DNA of 52,722 nt from Acidimicrobiia bacterium (GCA_947476745.1 CANJRG010000023.1:1-52722); one strand, 5' to 3'. Positions 8,040-16,651 are shown, numbered from the stretch's first letter. Notes: generated from the sequence alone by a model not told the origin. Numbers and translations: made by a program.

Positions 8040-8818
8040 CGCCCCTGGAAATCGGGCAGGCGGCGTTCGGACATGGCCTTGACGCCTTCCTTCCAGTCCT
8101 CGGTGGCCCGTAGGCGGTTCTGCTCAGCCCGCTCCCTGGCGATCACCGAACGCACCAACTCGGGCATGTCGCCCCGCAGCGTGCGACGGATGCTGGTCAC
8201 CGCCAGCGGTGCCGAGATGGCGATCTCCCGGGCCAGCTCGCGGGCCGCCGTACGGAGTTCGGCCAAGGGGGCGAGCCGGTCGGCAAGGCCGATCTCGAAG
8301 GCCTCCTGCCCGGTGATCCGGCGGCCGGTGTAGAGCAGCTCCATGGCCTTCTGATGGCCGACCACCCGGGGCAGCGTCGCGGTCAGCACGAAGCCGTGAT
8401 GGAAGCCGAGCCGGGCGAAATTGGCGGCGAAGCGTGCCTCCGGTGCCGCCACCCGGAAATCGGCCACCAGCGACAGACCGAGACCGGCGCCGATGGCCGC
8501 GCCCTGGACCGCCGCGACGATCGGCTTGCCGGTGGCGAAGAGCCGGTCGGCCTCGTCGTAGACGTTCCGGCCGCCGACCGCAGTGCTCTGGGCCCCGCCG
8601 GGGCTGAAGTCGCCACCTGCGCAAAAGTGCTTGCCCGCTGAGCACAGCACAATGGCCCGGCAACGGTCGTCGTTGTCGAGATCCACGAATGCGGCGGCCA
8701 AGCCGTCGACGATGGCCACGCTGATGTGGTTGTTCGGGGGTTGCTGGATCTCGATGGTGGCGACGTGATCGTCACCGACCTCGACCGCCAGATCGCCGTA
8801 CCTGCTCGCCGTGGCCAT
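8036..8818 (-). CDS. Enoyl-CoA hydratase/isomerase (crotonase) family protein lacking canonical catalytic Glu residues
   Basis: 260 residues with the crotonase fold: oxyanion-hole segments AGKHFCAGGDFS and AAIGAGLGLSLVADFRVA. In rat enoyl-CoA hydratase the two catalytic glutamates sit in CELAMMCDII and QPEILLG; here these positions read LGLSLVADF and ANFARLG, so both Glu appear replaced. It may therefore be an isomerase, a decarboxylase or another crotonase rather than a hydratase. The ATG follows a GAGGAGG ribosome site. It is the first gene of a coupled pair with the acyl-CoA dehydrogenase and lies 92 bp downstream of the small membrane protein gene on the same strand. Confidence 0.85.
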   Translation of the reverse strand: MATASRYGDLAVEVGDDHVATIEIQQPPNNHISVAIVDGLAAAFVDLDNDDRCRAIVLCSAGKHFCAGGDFSPGGAQSTAVGGRNVYDEADRLFATGKPIVAAVQGAAIGAGLGLSLVADFRVAAPEARFAANFARLGFHHGFVLTATLPRVVGHQKAMELLYTGRRITGQEAFEIGLADRLAPLAELRTAARELAREIAISAPLAVTSIRRTLRGDMPELVRSVIARERAEQNRLRATEDWKEGVKAMSERRLPDFQGR

Positions 8819-8910
8819 CGGGCCTCCTCGTTCGACCGCGAGGGCACCTGCAGCCCCCGGACCGTCGGGAATCTACGTGCTCGGACCCCGGCCCGCCCGG
8901 GCGATCGTAG

Positions 8911-9255
8911 TCAGGCCCGGAACAGCCGCCGGCCGAGGACGACGGACAGCGCGGCCGCCAGCGGTGTCCCGGCGAAGGCGAAAAGCAGGTCGCTCCAGCC
9001 CGCCTCGAAGCCGGTCGCGGCGACGAACGCCACGCCGATGCCGGCGAAGAGCATGGCGGCCAGCCACAGGGCGACCGTGGTCGACCATCGGTGCGGCGGT
9101 GCGGCCGCGCCGACGACGAAGGGCACCGCCAACACCGCCAGGCCGGGTGCCTGGACCGCGGCGGCGGACACCACCACCAACGACAGGCCGGCGGCGAGCG
9201 GCCGTACCAGGTCAACGGTCCGTCCGCCGGACCACGTGATCGATTGCGGAATCAT
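8911..9255 (-). CDS. Small integral membrane protein of unknown function
   Basis: 114 residues beginning MIPQSITWSGGRTVDL. About four hydrophobic segments are visible: PLAAGLSLVVVSAAAVQ, GLAVLAVPFVVGAAA, STTVALWLAAMLFAGIGV and a last one from LLFAFAGTP to VVLG. No family motif is recognised. The frame continues far upstream, but that is antisense to the PhyH-type gene; the ATG at 9255 is chosen for the GAAGGGGG box before it and because the hydrophobic pattern starts there. The gene order (membrane protein, crotonase, acyl-CoA dehydrogenase) may be an operon, but the 92-bp gap is not decisive. Confidence 0.6.
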   Translation of the reverse strand: MIPQSITWSGGRTVDLVRPLAAGLSLVVVSAAAVQAPGLAVLAVPFVVGAAAPPHRWSTTVALWLAAMLFAGIGVAFVAATGFEAGWSDLLFAFAGTPLAAALSVVLGRRLFRA

Positions 9256-9522
9256 TGTCCATCCCCCTTCCGCCCCCCGGCGTCTCCGGTCAGGGAACCA
9301 GCGGATGATCAACAGCCGCTCAACCGGCCGCCAACATTCGCCGTACCGCCCAGTCCGGTCCCGCAGAAGGCCCGGAACGCCGGGGAACGACAGGAACGCC
9401 GCTGTGTCATGCTTTCCGGTATCGGCGCCCGGCAGGCACAACACCACCTGCCGGCCGGCAAGCCGAGCCGACCGACGGCGCCACCGGAGGACGCCGCGGC
9501 ACGAGATCGATGAGGGGCACCG

Positions 9523-10371
9523 ATGACGGAAACGACGGCTCAGGTCGGGACACTGACCGAGGCGCACCACGCGGCGTTCCGGCGCGACGGGGTCGTCAAG
9601 GTCGAACAGGCCGTCGACCCGGCCTGGATCGAGCGGATGCTGGCCCTGGCCGACCGTCAGCTCGACACCCCGGGCCGCTGGGCCGGCGACTCGGCACGGG
9701 AGGGCGGCATCGGGCGGCTGTTCACCGACCGGTATCTGTGGCAGACCGACACCACAGTGCACGACTTCGTCTTCCGTTCGGGGGTGGCCCGGCTCGCCGG
9801 CGAGCTGCTCGGGTGCGAACGGGTGCGGTTCTACTTCGACCACCTCCTGGTCAAGGAGCCCCACACCCCGAACCCGACACCGTGGCACCAGGACATCGGG
9901 TACTGGCCGTTCCTGGGCCGTCAGATCGCCTCGGTGTGGGTGTCGGCCACCGACCTGACCGTGCAGGAGAGCTCGCTCGAGTTCATCCGTGGCTCGCACC
10001 TGTGGAACCGCTACTTCACCCCCAAGGCGTTCACCAAGAGCGGCAGTACCTGGGCCGAGCAGAACGAGGGTGACGAGCTGCCCGACATCGAGGCCCAACG
10101 CGGCGACCACGACATCGTCGGCTTCGACGTGAAGGCCGGCGACGCGCTGGTGTTCTCGGCCTGGACGGTGCACGGATCTCCCGGCAACGCCGGCGCCCAC
10201 CGCCGGGTGGCCCTGTCGACCCGTTGGGTCGGCGACGACGCGGTGTGGCATCCCCGCCCGGCGTCGGACCCGTCGGTCACCCAGGCCGACACCATCGCCG
10301 TCCCGGGCCACTACCCCGCCGACGACGAGCGGTTCCCCGTCGGCTGGGAACGCACTCCGGCCTCCGCCTGA
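9523..10371 (+). CDS. Phytanoyl-CoA dioxygenase (PhyH) family Fe(II)/2-oxoglutarate oxygenase
   Basis: 282 residues. The double-stranded beta-helix iron site is readable as His122 and Asp124 in PTPWHQDIGYWPF and His217 in AWTVHGSPGN, with Arg227/228 in AHRRVALSTRW as the 2-oxoglutarate-binding Arg. The segment SLEFIRGSHLWNR is typical of bacterial PhyH proteins. It would hydroxylate a small-molecule or acyl substrate using O2 and 2-oxoglutarate in the cytosol; the substrate is not known. The ATG has a GAGGGG ribosome site. The 267-bp gap upstream, shared divergently with the small membrane protein gene, holds no further gene that I can support. Confidence 0.9.
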   Translation: MTETTAQVGTLTEAHHAAFRRDGVVKVEQAVDPAWIERMLALADRQLDTPGRWAGDSAREGGIGRLFTDRYLWQTDTTVHDFVFRSGVARLAGELLGCERVRFYFDHLLVKEPHTPNPTPWHQDIGYWPFLGRQIASVWVSATDLTVQESSLEFIRGSHLWNRYFTPKAFTKSGSTWAEQNEGDELPDIEAQRGDHDIVGFDVKAGDALVFSAWTVHGSPGNAGAHRRVALSTRWVGDDAVWHPRPASDPSVTQADTIAVPGHYPADDERFPVGWERTPASA

Positions 10372-10434
10372 GCGGGCGGGTGCGCGCGCCCCGACGGCGC
10401 GGTGCCCCGACAGCCGGGGCAGCGTAACGGGGTA

Positions 10435-10440
10435 TACCGT
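10435..10440 (+). promoter_or_regulatory. Leaderless -10 box (TACCGT) overlapping a GGTATACC palindrome
   Basis: TACCGT ends seven bases before the ATG at 10448. The perfect 8-bp palindrome GGTATACC (10431-10438) overlaps the box, so a dimeric regulator bound there would block the promoter. The palindrome's function is inferred only. Confidence 0.5.
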
Positions 10441-10447
10441 CTGGCGT

Positions 10448-12169
10448 ATGCGGCGACGAATACGAATCCTCGTCGTGGCCGTGTGCGCCGCCCTGCTGGC
10501 GGTACTGCTTGGCCCGGCTCCTGCCGTGTCGGGCGCAACCGGCGGTATGTGGGTCTCGGGGTTCTACGTCGGCTGGATGACCAGCCAGTACCCACCCAGC
10601 GCCATCGACTTCTCCTCGCTGACCCACGTCATGGTGTTCTCGGTCCTGCCTCGAACGGATGGCACCCTGGACACCACGATGTTCATGGGTCCGACGTCCG
10701 GGCCGGCGATGGCCAAGGACGTCGCCGCTCGTGCCCACAATGCCGGCCGCAAGGCGATCCTGGCGGTCGGCGGGGCCGGATCGCGCAGCGGGTTCGTCGG
10801 AGCGACCTCGGCCGGCACCATCGACACGTTCGTGGCGAACCTGGTGCAGGTCGTCGCAAACTGGGGGTTCGACGGTGTCGACCTCGACTGGGAGCCGCTG
10901 GCGGGCACCGACTTCGCGGCCGTGAACTCGCTGGTGGCCAAACTCCGGACGGCACGGCCGGCCATGCTGATCACCGCCGACGTCAACTGGCGGAACGCCA
11001 ATTTCGGCATGACCAGCCAGGAGAAGACGTTCTACACCGGGCTCGCGTCGTCGCTCGACCAGCTCAACCTCATGACCTACGGCATGGCCGACGCCTGGTC
11101 GGGTTGGGCGACGTGGCACTCCTCCGCCCTGACCGGCGAGGGCTCGAACCATCCCAGCTCGGTCGCCTCCAGCGTCGGGCAGTTCATCGCCGCCGGGGTA
11201 CCCGCCGCCAAGCTCGGCATGGGTATCGGGTTCTACGGTTCGTGCTGGACGACCCCCGTCACCGGTCCGCTGCAGGCACCGAGCGGGTCGCGCGTCACCG
11301 CCACGTACAACTACGCCGACATCATGCGCAGCTACTACCGGGCCGACGCGTACCGCTACGACACCACGGCCCAGGCGCCGTACCTCAGCGCCGCCGGTGG
11401 CCTGGGCGCATCGGGCTGCACGTTGCTGTCCTACGAGGACGCGACCTCGGTGGCGGCCAAGGCCGACTACGCCCGCAGCCACGGGCTGGGCGGCACGATC
11501 ATCTGGCAGATCAACGGTGGGTACGTCCCCTCGGCGGCCGACCCCGGGGCGTTGCTGCGCTCGGTGGGTAGCGCGTTCCTGGGCACGCCACCGCGCAGCA
11601 CCTCGGCGACCGCCCTCGGCGTGTCACCCGGCGCGTCGGTGCGCGGCCAGACGGTCACCCTGACGGCCACGGTGTCCGCAGGCTCCGGCACCCCGGACGG
11701 CTCGGTGACCTTCCGCGACGGCTCCACGACGCTCGCCACCGTGACCCTGGCCGCAGGCCAGGCAACGGCGACGACGACGGCGCTGACGGCGGGCACCCAC
11801 TCGCTCACCGCCTCCTACACCGGCAGCGGCGACCACGAGCCGAGCGACTCCGCAGCGGTGTCCTTCACCGTCTCCAAGGCCTCGACGACGACCTCGGTCG
11901 CGTCCTCGCGGAACCCGTCGCTGCTGCGCAGGAGCGTGACGTTCACCGCCACGGTCGCAGCGGTCGCCCCCGGTGGTGGCACCCCGTCGGGGACCGTGCG
12001 CTTCTACGACGGCACCATGCAGCTCGGCAGTGCCACGCTCACCGGGGGCAAGGCGACGCTGACCACGTCGAAGCTGACCCGGGGCACCCATGCCATAACC
12101 GCGGTGTACGCCGGATCCCCGGCCCACGCCGCGAGCACCTCGGCCGCGATCGCCCAGGTGGTGACCTGA
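10448..12169 (+). CDS. Secreted glycoside hydrolase family 18 (chitinase-like) protein with C-terminal Ig-like repeats
   Basis: 573 residues. Residues 1-30 form a Sec signal peptide (basic MRRRIR start, hydrophobic core, A-x-A near PAVSGA). The GH18 barrel follows to about residue 380; the catalytic motif DxxDxDxE is intact as Asp142-Gly-Val-Asp145-Leu-Asp147-Trp-Glu149, and LNLMTYGMADAWSG fits the GH18 Met-Thr-Tyr strand. Two related Ig-like modules (about 385-475 and 480-573) show the GSVTFRDG/GTVRFYDG and AGTHSLTASYTG/RGTHAITAVYAG pattern of bacterial Ig-like repeats. It probably degrades or binds chitin, peptidoglycan or another GlcNAc polymer outside the cell. Confidence 0.92.
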   Translation: MRRRIRILVVAVCAALLAVLLGPAPAVSGATGGMWVSGFYVGWMTSQYPPSAIDFSSLTHVMVFSVLPRTDGTLDTTMFMGPTSGPAMAKDVAARAHNAGRKAILAVGGAGSRSGFVGATSAGTIDTFVANLVQVVANWGFDGVDLDWEPLAGTDFAAVNSLVAKLRTARPAMLITADVNWRNANFGMTSQEKTFYTGLASSLDQLNLMTYGMADAWSGWATWHSSALTGEGSNHPSSVASSVGQFIAAGVPAAKLGMGIGFYGSCWTTPVTGPLQAPSGSRVTATYNYADIMRSYYRADAYRYDTTAQAPYLSAAGGLGASGCTLLSYEDATSVAAKADYARSHGLGGTIIWQINGGYVPSAADPGALLRSVGSAFLGTPPRSTSATALGVSPGASVRGQTVTLTATVSAGSGTPDGSVTFRDGSTTLATVTLAAGQATATTTALTAGTHSLTASYTGSGDHEPSDSAAVSFTVSKASTTTSVASSRNPSLLRRSVTFTATVAAVAPGGGTPSGTVRFYDGTMQLGSATLTGGKATLTTSKLTRGTHAITAVYAGSPAHAASTSAAIAQVVT

Positions 12170-12197
12170 GCCGGGTCCGGGCAGCAGGCGCCGGCGA

Positions 12198-13727
12198 CTA
12201 GGGCAGCAGCCGGCGATAGGTGGTGACCCCGGCGACGGTCTGGGCGTCGCCGTACTCGCCCCGGGCCAGAAGGTCCGACAGCATCATCTCCTCCTTGCCC
12301 TGCAACGTGCCGTCCTGGAGGACGAGCCACTTCACCTCGCTCGGGGAGACGAACCGCGCCGGGTCATTGAGGAAGTTGCTGCGGATCCACGGGTTGGGGA
12401 AGGTGTAGACCACCTCGCGATGGGTGAGGTGGGGCACCGCCTTGTAGTGGGCCGACACGATGTCGGTGGGCCCGACCCGCTCGAGGGCGGCCTGCCAGCC
12501 GGCCACGGCGGGATCGTCGTCGGGTGACCACCAGCCGAGGTCGTAGTTGCTGCTGAAGGGCAGGATCCCCCACATCGAACTCGTCACCAACGCCGAGGCC
12601 AGCACGACGCCGGCCGCCACCCGGCCCAGTACCACCTTGCGCCGTGCCAGGAACGCCGCGCCCTCGACGGCGGCGATCATGGCGGTGGCGATGGGTACCG
12701 CCTGGTAGTGGTAGTACATCGCCCACGTGAAGTCGTTGATCGTCAGCAGGTTGATAAGCATCATCGGCAGGGACATGACCAGGACCACCGGGGCCAGGAA
12801 CGGCAGCATCCCGACCGGGGCGTAGACCTGCCACACGTAGCTCAGCCAGTTGTTGTCCGACAGTCTCTGGAAGAACAGCGACGGATGGGCCATCGAGGTC
12901 CGCACCATCTCCCCCGGCGTGTCGCCGAGCACGCCGAAGAGGCCCGTGTAGGCGGTGGTGTCACCGGCGAGGTGCGGCACCATCCACAACCCGACCACGC
13001 CGAAGTAGGCGACCGCGACGACGAACAGGGCGGGGCCGAAACGGCGGCGACCCCGGAAGGTCAGCACCACGCCCATCCCGATGCAGGCCAAGGCGATGTC
13101 CTCCTTCCACAGCACCGCGGCGAGCAGGAATGCCGCGGTGATGAGGTTGTGTCGTCGGGCCTGGCGTTCGGGGCCCTCGGGCCGGGTGGTAGCCAGGTAG
13201 TAGCCGGTGATGAAGAACGGCAGCGCCATCGTCTCGGGGTGGATGGTCTCCCACGCCAGGAACCCCGTCGTGGGCAACAGCAGCCAGGCGACACCGAAGC
13301 ACAGCGCCACCCACTCGTTGCGCAGCCGGTCGCGGGCCAGCAGGAACACCGGCACCGCCGCCAGGGCCAGGGCCACCACCTGAAAGACGTTCCACAGGTT
13401 CGGGCCGCCGCCGAGCCAGACGAAGGGCACCAGCACGTAGTAGGCGAACATGGCGTGATGGCCGAACACCGGCAGGCCGCACACGGTGTTGAACCACTTG
13501 CCGTAGGCCAGCAACCAGATGGACTGGTCGTGGATACCGAGATCGAAGTCGAAGGTGTCGAACTGGTTGTGACGCTGCACCACCAGCGCAGACAGGCTGA
13601 CAGCCCAGCACACGATCGAGGCGGCCAGCAAGGTACGGGGAACACGGCGGGCCAGCAAGGTACGGGGAACACGGCGGGCCAACACGGCCTCAGACTGTAG
13701 AGGCCGAACCCCGCTTGCTGAGGGCAT
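12198..13727 (-). CDS. DUF2079 family polytopic membrane protein
   Basis: 509 residues with many transmembrane segments. The N-terminal FDFDLGIHDQSIW, then GHHAMFAYYVLVPF and ETIHPETMALPFF are hallmarks of the DUF2079 family, which resembles GT-C glycosyltransferases in topology; no activity is established here. The C-terminal 150 residues are soluble (HYKAVPHLTHREVVYTFPN). The first residues contain a perfect duplication from a 27-bp repeat, so the start is uncertain: ATG 13727 lacks a clear ribosome site, whereas GTG 13685 lies eight bases after a TACAGT box and could be a leaderless start. It is divergent from the SDR gene and converges, at 28 bp, with the GH18 gene. Confidence 0.85.
   Translation of the reverse strand: MPSASGVRPLQSEAVLARRVPRTLLARRVPRTLLAASIVCWAVSLSALVVQRHNQFDTFDFDLGIHDQSIWLLAYGKWFNTVCGLPVFGHHAMFAYYVLVPFVWLGGGPNLWNVFQVVALALAAVPVFLLARDRLRNEWVALCFGVAWLLLPTTGFLAWETIHPETMALPFFITGYYLATTRPEGPERQARRHNLITAAFLLAAVLWKEDIALACIGMGVVLTFRGRRRFGPALFVVAVAYFGVVGLWMVPHLAGDTTAYTGLFGVLGDTPGEMVRTSMAHPSLFFQRLSDNNWLSYVWQVYAPVGMLPFLAPVVLVMSLPMMLINLLTINDFTWAMYYHYQAVPIATAMIAAVEGAAFLARRKVVLGRVAAGVVLASALVTSSMWGILPFSSNYDLGWWSPDDDPAVAGWQAALERVGPTDIVSAHYKAVPHLTHREVVYTFPNPWIRSNFLNDPARFVSPSEVKWLVLQDGTLQGKEEMMLSDLLARGEYGDAQTVAGVTTYRRLLP
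13624..13677. repeat. Perfect 27-bp tandem duplication at the 5' end of the DUF2079 gene
   Basis: Two identical 27-bp units, 13624-13650 and 13651-13677, with the next bases beginning a third imperfect unit. In the gene's frame it duplicates the nine residues ARRVPRTLL ahead of the first membrane segment. The unit is in frame, so copy-number change would not break the gene. Confidence 0.9.
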
Positions 13728-13796
13728 TGCCGGCGGTTTTCAGCGTCGGACGGACTCCGAAGATGACCGGGCGGGACGGCCCAGAGGTCCGCCCGA

Positions 13797-13802
13797 TAGG
13801 CT
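13797..13802 (+). promoter_or_regulatory. Leaderless -10 box (TAGGCT) of the SDR gene
   Basis: TAGGCT is followed by seven bases and the ATG at 13810. The divergent DUF2079 start lies within 83-125 bp. Confidence 0.5.
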
Positions 13803-13809
13803 CCGCGGG

Positions 13810-14556
13810 ATGGGTGAACTGGATGGCAAGGTGGCGTTGATCACGGGCGGGGCCCGCGGGCAGGGGGCGGCGGAGGGAGCGCTGTTCGCCCGGGAGGGGG
13901 CTACCGTCGTGCTGGCGGACGTACTCGACGAGGCGGGCGAGGCCGCTGCCGGAGCGATTGCGCGGGCCGAGTACGCCCACCTCGATGTCACCTCCGAGGC
14001 CGACTGGGATCGGGTGGTCGCCGACGTCGTGGCCCGACACGGCCGGCTCGACATCGTGGTCAACAACGCCGGCATCCTGCTCAACGGCAAGCTGGTCAAC
14101 CAGTCTCTCGACGGCTGGAACCGCATCGTGGCCATCAACCAGACCGGGGTCTTCCTCGGCATCCGGGCGGCCGGACGGGCCATGATCGAAGCTGGCAACG
14201 GCGGGTCGATCATCAACATCTCGTCCGTCGCCGGCCTCGAGGGCATCTTCGGGACCGGCGCCTACAGCGCCACCAAGTGGGCGGTGCGGGGCATGACCAA
14301 GGTCGCCGCCAAGGAACTCGGCCGCCACGGGATCCGGGTCAACTCGGTGCACCCCGGGTTCATCCAGACCGACATGGTGGCCGGCGCCCCCGCCATGACC
14401 GACCCGGCCAAGCGAGCCAAGGCCGAACGCAACATCCCCGTCGGCCGGCTCGGCGAGGTGGACGACATCGCCAACATGGTGCTGTTCCTGGCGGGCAGCG
14501 CGTCGAGCTACTGCACGGGCCAGGAGTTCGTTGTGGACGGCGGCGTCCACGGCTGA
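13810..14556 (+). CDS. SDR family NAD(P)-dependent oxidoreductase (3-alpha/20-beta-hydroxysteroid dehydrogenase-like)
   Basis: 248 residues, a classical SDR. The cofactor motif is TGGARGQG (TGxxxGxG), Asp in the LADVLDEAG strand suggests NAD(H) preference, NNAGI follows, the catalytic Ser is in NISSVAG and the Tyr-Lys pair in GAYSATKWA. The C-terminus EFVVDGGVHG is the usual SDR end. The ARGQG variant is common in actinobacterial 3-alpha/20-beta-HSD-like and FabG3-like enzymes, which act on steroid or hydroxyacyl substrates. It converges with the DUF1330 gene across a strong hairpin. Confidence 0.93.
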   Translation: MGELDGKVALITGGARGQGAAEGALFAREGATVVLADVLDEAGEAAAGAIARAEYAHLDVTSEADWDRVVADVVARHGRLDIVVNNAGILLNGKLVNQSLDGWNRIVAINQTGVFLGIRAAGRAMIEAGNGGSIINISSVAGLEGIFGTGAYSATKWAVRGMTKVAAKELGRHGIRVNSVHPGFIQTDMVAGAPAMTDPAKRAKAERNIPVGRLGEVDDIANMVLFLAGSASSYCTGQEFVVDGGVHG

Positions 14557-14586
14557 TCGCGGCGCGGACGAGTACGGCGCGGACGA

Positions 14587-14616
14587 ACCGGCCCTGACCA
14601 CCCGGCCAGGGCCGGT
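14587..14616. terminator. Bidirectional hairpin terminator candidate
   Basis: ACCGGCCCTG (14587-14596) and CAGGGCCGGT (14607-14616) form a perfect 10-bp stem with a ten-base loop in the gap between the convergent SDR and DUF1330 genes. No U-tract. Confidence 0.6.
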
Positions 14617-14630
14617 CCTGCAATCGTCGG

Positions 14631-14921
14631 TCAGCCCAGGCCCTTGGCCAGCACGGCCCGGGAGTCGCTGGCGGCGAGCCGCAACGGCAGGGCGGCCTGG
14701 TAGTCGGCCGAGTCGTACCACTCCCGGAACGCGGCCTCGTCCTCGAACTCCAGGATGACCAGCCGGCCACCGTGCCACTCGCCCTCGACCTGGACGAGCG
14801 CGTCGTCGGCCACGATCGCCCGCCCGCGGATGTTGGCCATCGACGGCCGCGCCGCCTTGCCGTAGGCCTTCATACCGTCGGGGTCGGTGACCTGCTCCTG
14901 CACCACGAAATACACCGCCAT
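14631..14921 (-). CDS. DUF1330 domain protein
   Basis: 96 residues, the usual size of this ferredoxin-like (dimeric alpha/beta barrel) family. It starts MAVYFVVQEQVTDPDGMKAYG and contains VEGEWHGGRLVILEFEDEAAFREWYDSADYQ when read through, the diagnostic FxDxxAAxxWYxSxxY-type end of the family. The role is unknown; relatives are small cytosolic proteins often near redox genes. ATG 14921 has a GGAG ribosome site; the frame runs further upstream but is antisense to the NTF2-like gene. It is divergent from that gene at 136 bp. Confidence 0.85.
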   Translation of the reverse strand: MAVYFVVQEQVTDPDGMKAYGKAARPSMANIRGRAIVADDALVQVEGEWHGGRLVILEFEDEAAFREWYDSADYQAALPLRLAASDSRAVLAKGLG

Positions 14922-15057
14922 GGCGGGCTCCTTCCTCGTCGCCTGCCCGGTGGCAGGCCTCGCCGCACCGTAGCCCGACGCCGCCCGCCGGTCCGTCGCC
15001 GGCGGGCCTGACCGAGATCGGGCCGCACGAAGCGGCTCCACCGAGTACAACGAGGGA

Positions 15058-15468
15058 ATGGATACCGAAGCAACACGCTCCCTCGTCCGGCGTTTCCTCG
15101 ACGCCCGGGCGGCCAACGACGCCGCCACCATCGACACCCTGCTCGCCGAGGACGCCGAGTGGGCTCCTCCGCCCAGCATGGGCATCGGACCGTTCAAGGG
15201 CCGTGAGACCGTGGTCAAGGCCCTCACCGGCGGCGCAATCGGCAAGATCTTCGACGTGAGCACGATCAAGCGCGACGTGCACAAGCTCATCGTCGAGGGC
15301 GACACCGCGGTGGCCCTGCAACGCCTCACCGCCACCACCGTCAAGGGCGTGCCGTACGAGAACGACTACTGCTGGGTGTACACCTGCAGCGACGGCAAGA
15401 TCGTCAAGCTCGACGAGTACGTCGACTCGTTCAAGGCCGCCAAGCTGTTCGGCATCGTCAAGGGCTGA
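15058..15468 (+). CDS. SnoaL/NTF2-like protein (limonene-epoxide-hydrolase-like fold)
   Basis: 136 residues with an NTF2-like cone fold: an N-terminal helix RRFLDARAANDAATIDTLLAEDAEW, the PPPSMGIGPFKGRETVVKAL loop and then alternating strands ending with DGKIVKLDEYVDS. This layout matches the SnoaL-like and limonene-1,2-epoxide hydrolase-like superfamily, whose members include epoxide hydrolases, ketosteroid-isomerase-like enzymes and non-catalytic binding proteins. The specific activity is not readable. GAGGGA directly before the ATG could serve as ribosome site. An LLM gene follows 107 bp downstream on the same strand. Confidence 0.8.
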   Translation: MDTEATRSLVRRFLDARAANDAATIDTLLAEDAEWAPPPSMGIGPFKGRETVVKALTGGAIGKIFDVSTIKRDVHKLIVEGDTAVALQRLTATTVKGVPYENDYCWVYTCSDGKIVKLDEYVDSFKAAKLFGIVKG

Positions 15469-15575
15469 CCCGCCACGAGCCGGCCCGTCTGCGCACGGCC
15501 CGAACGGCCCCCGGAGGTCCCATCGGGCCGCCCACCGCAACGCCTAGAGTCCCCGCGCACACCAGGGAGGCGTCG

Positions 15576-16613
15576 ATGTCGGTGAGGATCGGATACGGGG
15601 TGCTGACCTGCCAGCAGCTGGCCGGTAGTGCTCGCCCATTCGAGGACATCTACCAGGACGAGCTGGCCTTCGCCGTGGAGGCCGAATCACTCGGCTTCGA
15701 CTCGGTGTGGTTGTCGGAGCACCATTTCACCGAGGACGGCTACCTGTCGGCGATCTTCCCGATGATGGCGGCGGTCGCAGCACGCACCAGCCGGGTCGAC
15801 CTCGGCACCGACGTGATCCTGTCGCCGATGCACCATCCGCTGCGCTTCGCGGAGGACGCCGCCGCGGTCGCGGTGCTGGCCGGCGCCCATCGGGAGCTGC
15901 AGCTCGGCCTGGCGATCGGCTACCGCGACGAGGAGTTCGCCGCATGGGGCGTTCCGAAGTCCGAGCGGGTGGCCCGGCTCGAGGAGCACGTCGAGCTGGC
16001 TCGCAAGGCGTGGACTGGCCAACCGTTCCGCCATCGCGGCCCGGTGGTCGACGTCGAGCGCCTGGTGGTCCGGCCGGCTCCCGCCCGGCCACCCAAGCTG
16101 TGGATCGGCGGCTGGGTCGATGCAGCGATCCGGCGGGCCGCCCGTATCGGCGACGGCTACGTCTCACCGTCCACCGGTGTACGTGACACCCGCCGACGGC
16201 TCGCCATACTCGACGCGGCCGCCGCCGAAGCCGGCCGCGAGCAGCCGCTGCCCATCAGTACGTTCACCTGGTCGGCCTTCGACGACGGCGAGGGCGTATC
16301 GGCATCGGTCCGCACCGGGGTGCAGCACCTGCACGAGGGCTACCGCGAGTGGTACTCCAGCTCCAGCGACTGGGGTGGTGGACGTGAGTTCGGCGAGAAG
16401 CTGTCCTCGTTCTCCGACGGCACCGGCTGGATCCAGTCCGGCAGCAGCGAGCAACTCGTCGACGGTCTCGGCGCGCTGTGCGCCGAGGCGGGCGCCGGAC
16501 GCAGTTTCCAGCTCGGGGTACGGCTGCACTATCCCGGCATGGAACGGGCCGAGGTGCTCGATGCCATGGCCCGCTTCGCCGCCGAGGTCATGCCCGCGCT
16601 GCGAAGCGCCTGA
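15576..16613 (+). CDS. LLM class flavin-dependent oxidoreductase
   Basis: 345 residues, bacterial-luciferase-like. It has GFDSVWLSEHHFTEDGYL (the SExHH active-site segment), RVDLGTDVILSPMHHPLRFAEDAA and LQLGLAIGYRDEEFAAWGV, then KLWIGGWVDAAIRRAARIGDG near residue 180, all landmarks of the family, and no obvious gap. The SEHHF motif is shared with FMN-dependent LuxA-like and LLM monooxygenases. A GGAGGCG ribosome site precedes the ATG and TAGAGT about 30 nt upstream is a -10 candidate. It lies downstream of the NTF2-like gene, possibly as part of the same unit. Confidence 0.9.
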   Translation: MSVRIGYGVLTCQQLAGSARPFEDIYQDELAFAVEAESLGFDSVWLSEHHFTEDGYLSAIFPMMAAVAARTSRVDLGTDVILSPMHHPLRFAEDAAAVAVLAGAHRELQLGLAIGYRDEEFAAWGVPKSERVARLEEHVELARKAWTGQPFRHRGPVVDVERLVVRPAPARPPKLWIGGWVDAAIRRAARIGDGYVSPSTGVRDTRRRLAILDAAAAEAGREQPLPISTFTWSAFDDGEGVSASVRTGVQHLHEGYREWYSSSSDWGGGREFGEKLSSFSDGTGWIQSGSSEQLVDGLGALCAEAGAGRSFQLGVRLHYPGMERAEVLDAMARFAAEVMPALRSA

Positions 16614-16651
16614 GGCCCCCTGCTCGGCCACCCCGTGCCGCTGACATCAAC

